From assembly GCA_051011595.1 (NCBI GenBank), contig JBPCTQ010000023.1, forward strand, positions 1 through 33,792: a stretch of DNA of 33,792 nt. The letters are read 5' to 3'. The translations under genes were made by a program, and so were the position numbers. The notes below the pieces were generated by a model. That model did not search any database. It was not told where the DNA came from and saw nothing but the letters and a program-made list of their open reading frames with translations. The stretch comes from JAOUEE01 sp051011595. GTDB taxonomy: Bacteria; Actinomycetota; Acidimicrobiia; Acidimicrobiales; SHLQ01. Shown one piece after another: positions 30,720-33,792 of this stretch; positions within the stretch are counted from its first letter, which is position 1, and each line of letters begins with the position of its first letter.

Positions 30720-31766
30720 TTATTCGATGGAGATGGGGATGCGCCGCCGAGCAGGCGCCATCTCCGAGGGCTCGGCCAGCTGGCGGAGCCCCGAGATCAG
30801 GGTGTTGATGTCGTTGTTGCCGGTGGTGAGCTCGGTGAGCAGCGCCTCGAGGTCATCGGCGGTGGCGGCACCCGACCGCACCGCGATGAGCTTCTCGGCC
30901 ACTTTGTTGATGGGGTCATGGTTGCAGTGTTTGCATACGGGGTCGCGGGTCAGAACGTAGTCGAGTTTGCGATCGAGGGTGGACACGAAGGACTCGTCGA
31001 ACACGCTGCCGAGGGGCGCCTTCTTGGTCCAGTCCGAACAGCACAGGTAGTACTGGCCGTCGTAGCCGACGAAGGGGAGCACGAAGGGTGCACCACACAG
31101 CGGTTCGCTCACGCCCCGGTCGGCGAGCAGCTGGCGAGCTTCGGCTGCCTCGGGCAACTCGTCGAACTGCATGGTGTCGACGTAGAGCGCGCCGCCGCGG
31201 TTCATGATGTCGTAGCGGATGGTGTCGGTCAGTCCGTACTGAGCCCAGTACTTGCGCATCTTGCGCACGTGGCCGAGGTCGTCGCGGTGATCGACGATCA
31301 CCATGCTGACGTCGCAGCGGCCGTCGGCCATCTCGGCGAAACGGACCACGTTGTTGCGGGTCTTCTCGAACGGGAGTTTGTAGATGGCTTCGTACTCGTC
31401 GTCGATCTCGGACACATTGATGGCGATGCTGTCGAGACCGGCATCGAGGATGGCGTTGCTGCGGCGTTCGTCGAGCAGGGCGCCGTTGGAGGCCAGGCCA
31501 CACGTGAAGCCGGCCCGTTTGGTCTTCTCGACGTAGTCGCCGATGCGTTTGTTGAGCAGCGGTTCACCCAGACCGCACAGGAAGACCTGGATGCCCCACT
31601 CGGGAAGCTGTTCGTTGACCCGGTCCCGGAACACGGTGAGGTTGGCCAGGGCGCGGTCGAAGACCTCCTCGGACATCAACCCCTGATGCGGAGTGGCGTC
31701 GCGGGGGCAGAAGTCACACGACGCGTTGCAGCGATTGGTGACCTCGAAATCGATGTTGAAGAACAA
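30720..31766 (-). CDS. Radical SAM/SPASM-like protein
   Basis: A 348-residue radical SAM enzyme. The [4Fe-4S]-SAM motif is Cys13-x3-Cys17-x2-Cys20 in CNASCDFC, followed by the SAM-binding GLGEPLLNKRI (GGEP equivalent) and LASNGALL. The C-terminal part has cysteine clusters typical of SPASM/twitch auxiliary-cluster domains: LCGAPF, YYLCCSDWTKK and CKHCNHDP. The start must be TTG 31766, with GGAGAG four bases upstream and no other start in frame. The nearest relatives are radical SAM enzymes of unknown substrate that often accompany cell-surface or peptide-modifying genes. Its strand and position next to the glycosyltransferase/deacetylase pair suggest a shared pathway, but no precursor peptide is visible nearby. 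Confidence 0.88.
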   Translation of the reverse strand: MFFNIDFEVTNRCNASCDFCPRDATPHQGLMSEEVFDRALANLTVFRDRVNEQLPEWGIQVFLCGLGEPLLNKRIGDYVEKTKRAGFTCGLASNGALLDERRSNAILDAGLDSIAINVSEIDDEYEAIYKLPFEKTRNNVVRFAEMADGRCDVSMVIVDHRDDLGHVRKMRKYWAQYGLTDTIRYDIMNRGGALYVDTMQFDELPEAAEARQLLADRGVSEPLCGAPFVLPFVGYDGQYYLCCSDWTKKAPLGSVFDESFVSTLDRKLDYVLTRDPVCKHCNHDPINKVAEKLIAVRSGAATADDLEALLTELTTGNNDINTLISGLRQLAEPSEMAPARRRIPISIE

Positions 31767-31781
31767 CGAACTCTCCGCTCC

Positions 31782-31795
31782 GACCCGAACGGGTC
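31782..31795 (-). promoter_or_regulatory. Leader hairpin of the radical SAM gene
   Basis: GACCC-GTTC-GGGTC on the minus strand is a perfect 5-bp stem with a 4-base loop, 15 bases before the TTG start and just upstream of the GGAGAG site. It matches the GACCC/GGGTC core of the hairpin upstream of the glycosyltransferase gene. Confidence 0.4.
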
Positions 31796-31811
31796 CGTTC
31801 CACTCCCGTCA

Positions 31812-31817
31812 AAAGTA
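31812..31817 (-). promoter_or_regulatory. TACTTT -10 candidate of the radical SAM gene
   Basis: The minus strand reads TACTTT (TANNNT), giving a leader of about 38 bases. It sits between inverted repeats CCACTC (31800-31805) and GAGTGG (31822-31827), which may be an operator. Confidence 0.35.
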
Positions 31818-31858
31818 CCGAGAGTGGCCGTGGTTGGCCACCCTACGTGACGTGACCT

Positions 31859-33792
31859 TCAACGATAGCTGTCAACCGAGGGGCAGGAACAGACCAAATT
31901 CTTGTCGCCGTGGGCACCGTCGATTCGGCCGACCGGTGGCCAATACTTGACCTGACGTTGGTCGGCCCGCGGGTAGGCGGCCAACGAACGGGGATACGGA
32001 TGGGCCCATTCGTCGGCCGTGACCACGTCGGCCGGGTGCGGAGCGCCCACCAGTGGGTTGTCGTCGGCCGGCCATTCTCCGGCACCGACCCGGTCGATCT
32101 CGGCGCCGATGGCGATCATGGAGTCACAGAACCGGTCGAGTTCGGCTTTGGATTCGGACTCGGTGGGTTCGACCATCAAGGTGCCCGCCACCGGGAACGA
32201 CATGGTGGGGGCGTGGAATCCGTAGTCGATGAGTCGTTTGGCGATGTCGTCGACGGAGATGCCCTGGTCCTTGGCCGGTCGCACATCGATGATGCACTCG
32301 TGGGCGACCCGGTCGTTCTGTCCGACGTACAGCACCGGAAAGGTGCCCTTGAGTCGGGAGGCGATGTAGTTGGCGTTCAGGATCGCCACTGCGGTGGCCC
32401 GGCGTAGCCCGGCCGTCCCCATCATGGCGATGTAGGCCCACGAGATGGGCAGGATGGCTGCCGAACCCTGGACCGCGGCCGAGATGGCTCCCACCAGGCC
32501 CGGTGGGGCGGCCATCGGATCCGACGGAAGGTATGGGGCCAGGTGAGCGGCCACGGCCACCGGTCCAACTCCCGGGCCGCCACCTCCGTGGGGGATACAG
32601 AACGTCTTGTGCAGGTTCAGGTGGCTGACGTCGGCCCCGAACCGGCCTGGTCGGGCCACTCCCACCATGGCGTTGAGGTTGGCCCCGTCGAGGTACACCT
32701 GGCCGCCGTGGTCGTGGATGAGCGCACAGATCTCGCTGATGGCGGACTCGAAGACGCCATGGGTGGAGGGGTAGGTGATCATGAGGGCGGCCAGGCGATC
32801 GCGGTGTTCGCTGGACTTGGCCGTGAGGTCGCTCACGTCGATGTCGCCGCGGTCGTCACACTCGACCACGACCACATCCATGCCGGCCATCACGGCCGAG
32901 GCGGCGTTGGTGCCATGGGCCGACGCCGGGATCAGGCAGACATCTCGTTCGTGGTCGCCGTTGGCCCGGTGATGGGCCCGGATGGCCAGGAGCCCGGCCA
33001 GTTCGCCCTGGCTGCCGGCGTTGGGTTGCAGCGACACCGCGTCGTATCCGGTGATGTCGACCAGCATGGCTTCGAGCTCGGCGATCAGCTGGTGGTAGCC
33101 GGCGAGCTGGTCGGCCGGGGCGTGCGGATGGATCGCCGCGAATTCGGGCCAGGTGATGGCCTCCATCTCGGTGGTGGCGTTGAGTTTCATGGTGCAGCTG
33201 CCCAACGGGATCATCGACCGATCGAGGGCGATGTCGCGATCGGACAACTCGCGGAGGTACCGCAGCATCTGGGTCTCGCTGCGATGGGCGGAGAAGACCT
33301 CGTTGGTGAGAAACGGCGTGGTTCGGGCCAGCCCCGAGGGCAGAGGTGCCGGTGATGCAGCCGACTCGGGAGCGGCTGCGCCGAAGGCCGAGCACACGGC
33401 GGCGACGACTGTTTCGTTGCTGGCCTCGTCGAGGCTGATCCCCAACGTGTCGGCGTCGATCCGGCGCAGGTTGATGCGGTTGCCGAGGGCATGCTCGGCC
33501 ACGGCGTCGGCCCGGCCGGGCACCCGGACGGTGATGGTGTCGAACCACACATCGGTGACCACGTCGACCCCGGCGGCATCGAGCGCGGCCGCGAGCGAGG
33601 TGGTGAGGTCGCGCACCCGCTCGGAAATGGCGGTGAGCCCGTCGGGACCGTGCCAGCACGCGTAGAGGCCGGCGATGTTGGCCAGCAGGACCTGGGCCGT
33701 GCAGATGTTGGAGGTGGCCTTCTCGCGACGAATGTGCTGTTCTCGGGTCTTGAGGGCCAGGCGCAGCGCCGGCCGGCCGGCGTCGTCGACGG
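31859..33792 (-). CDS. gcvP: Glycine dehydrogenase (decarboxylating), P protein, C-terminal part
   Basis: The PLP-dependent P protein decarboxylates glycine and loads the aminomethyl group onto GcvH. About 644 C-terminal residues are in the window, and the frame is open to the right edge. The visible left end of the protein (ALRLALKTREQHIRREKATS) is the middle of a normal GcvP of about 950 residues. The PLP lysine is encoded at 32606-32608 in HLNLHKTFCIPHGGGGPG. MIPLGSCTMKLNA, the DGANLNAMVG aspartate region and the C-terminal RIDGAHGDKNLVCSCP are present, so the end is intact. It lies on the opposite strand from gcvH and gcvT, about 15 kb away. Confidence 0.95.
   Translation of the reverse strand, partial: VDDAGRPALRLALKTREQHIRREKATSNICTAQVLLANIAGLYACWHGPDGLTAISERVRDLTTSLAAALDAAGVDVVTDVWFDTITVRVPGRADAVAEHALGNRINLRRIDADTLGISLDEASNETVVAAVCSAFGAAAPESAASPAPLPSGLARTTPFLTNEVFSAHRSETQMLRYLRELSDRDIALDRSMIPLGSCTMKLNATTEMEAITWPEFAAIHPHAPADQLAGYHQLIAELEAMLVDITGYDAVSLQPNAGSQGELAGLLAIRAHHRANGDHERDVCLIPASAHGTNAASAVMAGMDVVVVECDDRGDIDVSDLTAKSSEHRDRLAALMITYPSTHGVFESAISEICALIHDHGGQVYLDGANLNAMVGVARPGRFGADVSHLNLHKTFCIPHGGGGPGVGPVAVAAHLAPYLPSDPMAAPPGLVGAISAAVQGSAAILPISWAYIAMMGTAGLRRATAVAILNANYIASRLKGTFPVLYVGQNDRVAHECIIDVRPAKDQGISVDDIAKRLIDYGFHAPTMSFPVAGTLMVEPTESESKAELDRFCDSMIAIGAEIDRVGAGEWPADDNPLVGAPHPADVVTADEWAHPYPRSLAAYPRADQRQVKYWPPVGRIDGAHGDKNLVCSCPSVDSYR

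Overview
The window reads as a piece of a high-GC actinobacterial chromosome, most likely class Acidimicrobiia or a close relative. The case rests on gene content, since no rRNA or phylogenetic marker is present. A mycothione reductase implies mycothiol. A pgsA-gcvH-garA-ftsR-DUF151-MerR block (11.8-15.8 kb) reproduces the Rv1822/Rv1826-Rv1830 neighbourhood of Mycobacterium. Many genes have a TANNNT -10 hexamer only 6-8 bases before the start codon, the signature of leaderless actinobacterial mRNAs. Genes are packed tightly, with repeated 4-bp start/stop overlaps. I see no tRNA, rRNA, CRISPR array, phage or IS element, and no gene-free stretch over about 210 bp.

Layout. (1) 1-9.9 kb: nitronate monooxygenase; esterase lipoprotein; class I fumarase; an AbiEi/DUF559 nuclease-like gene bracketed by two pairs of 46-bp palindromic repeats; a PhyH dioxygenase overlapping isocitrate dehydrogenase kinase/phosphatase (AceK); an NTF2-like protein; a one-pass membrane protein; and an SRAP (YedK/HMCES) protein. 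(2) 9.8-17.2 kb: DUF2079 membrane protein; HIT protein; CDP-alcohol phosphatidyltransferase; GcvH; zinc-ribbon/FHA GarA homologue; two MerR regulators; a PRPP-site-degenerate phosphoribosyltransferase homologue; DUF151 nuclease; a small PD-(D/E)XK-like protein; GcvT. (3) 17.2-20.5 kb, minus strand: class II aldolase; a thioredoxin-like lipoprotein with an in-frame UGA at the first position of its CxxC motif (probable selenocysteine); chorismate synthase; a degenerate IspD-like protein. (4) 20.6-28.8 kb: acyl-CoA synthetase, SRPBCC protein, SDR, mycothione reductase, and an operon of two acyl-CoA dehydrogenases, a 3-hydroxyisobutyrate-dehydrogenase-like enzyme and a NUDIX protein. This is probably acid or lipid catabolism. 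(5) 28.9-33.8 kb: YdjC-like deacetylase, WecB/TagA/CpsF glycosyltransferase, radical SAM protein, and the C-terminal part of GcvP, which runs off the right edge.

How it fits together. GcvH, GcvT and GcvP supply three of the four glycine-cleavage proteins, although gcvP lies about 15 kb from the others on the opposite strand. Class I fumarase, AceK (isocitrate node) and a GarA homologue (2-oxoglutarate node) suggest unusual double control of the TCA cycle. The features most worth following up are the UGA-containing redoxin with its SECIS-like hairpin, the palindromic-repeat/DUF559 locus, and AceK in an actinobacterial setting.
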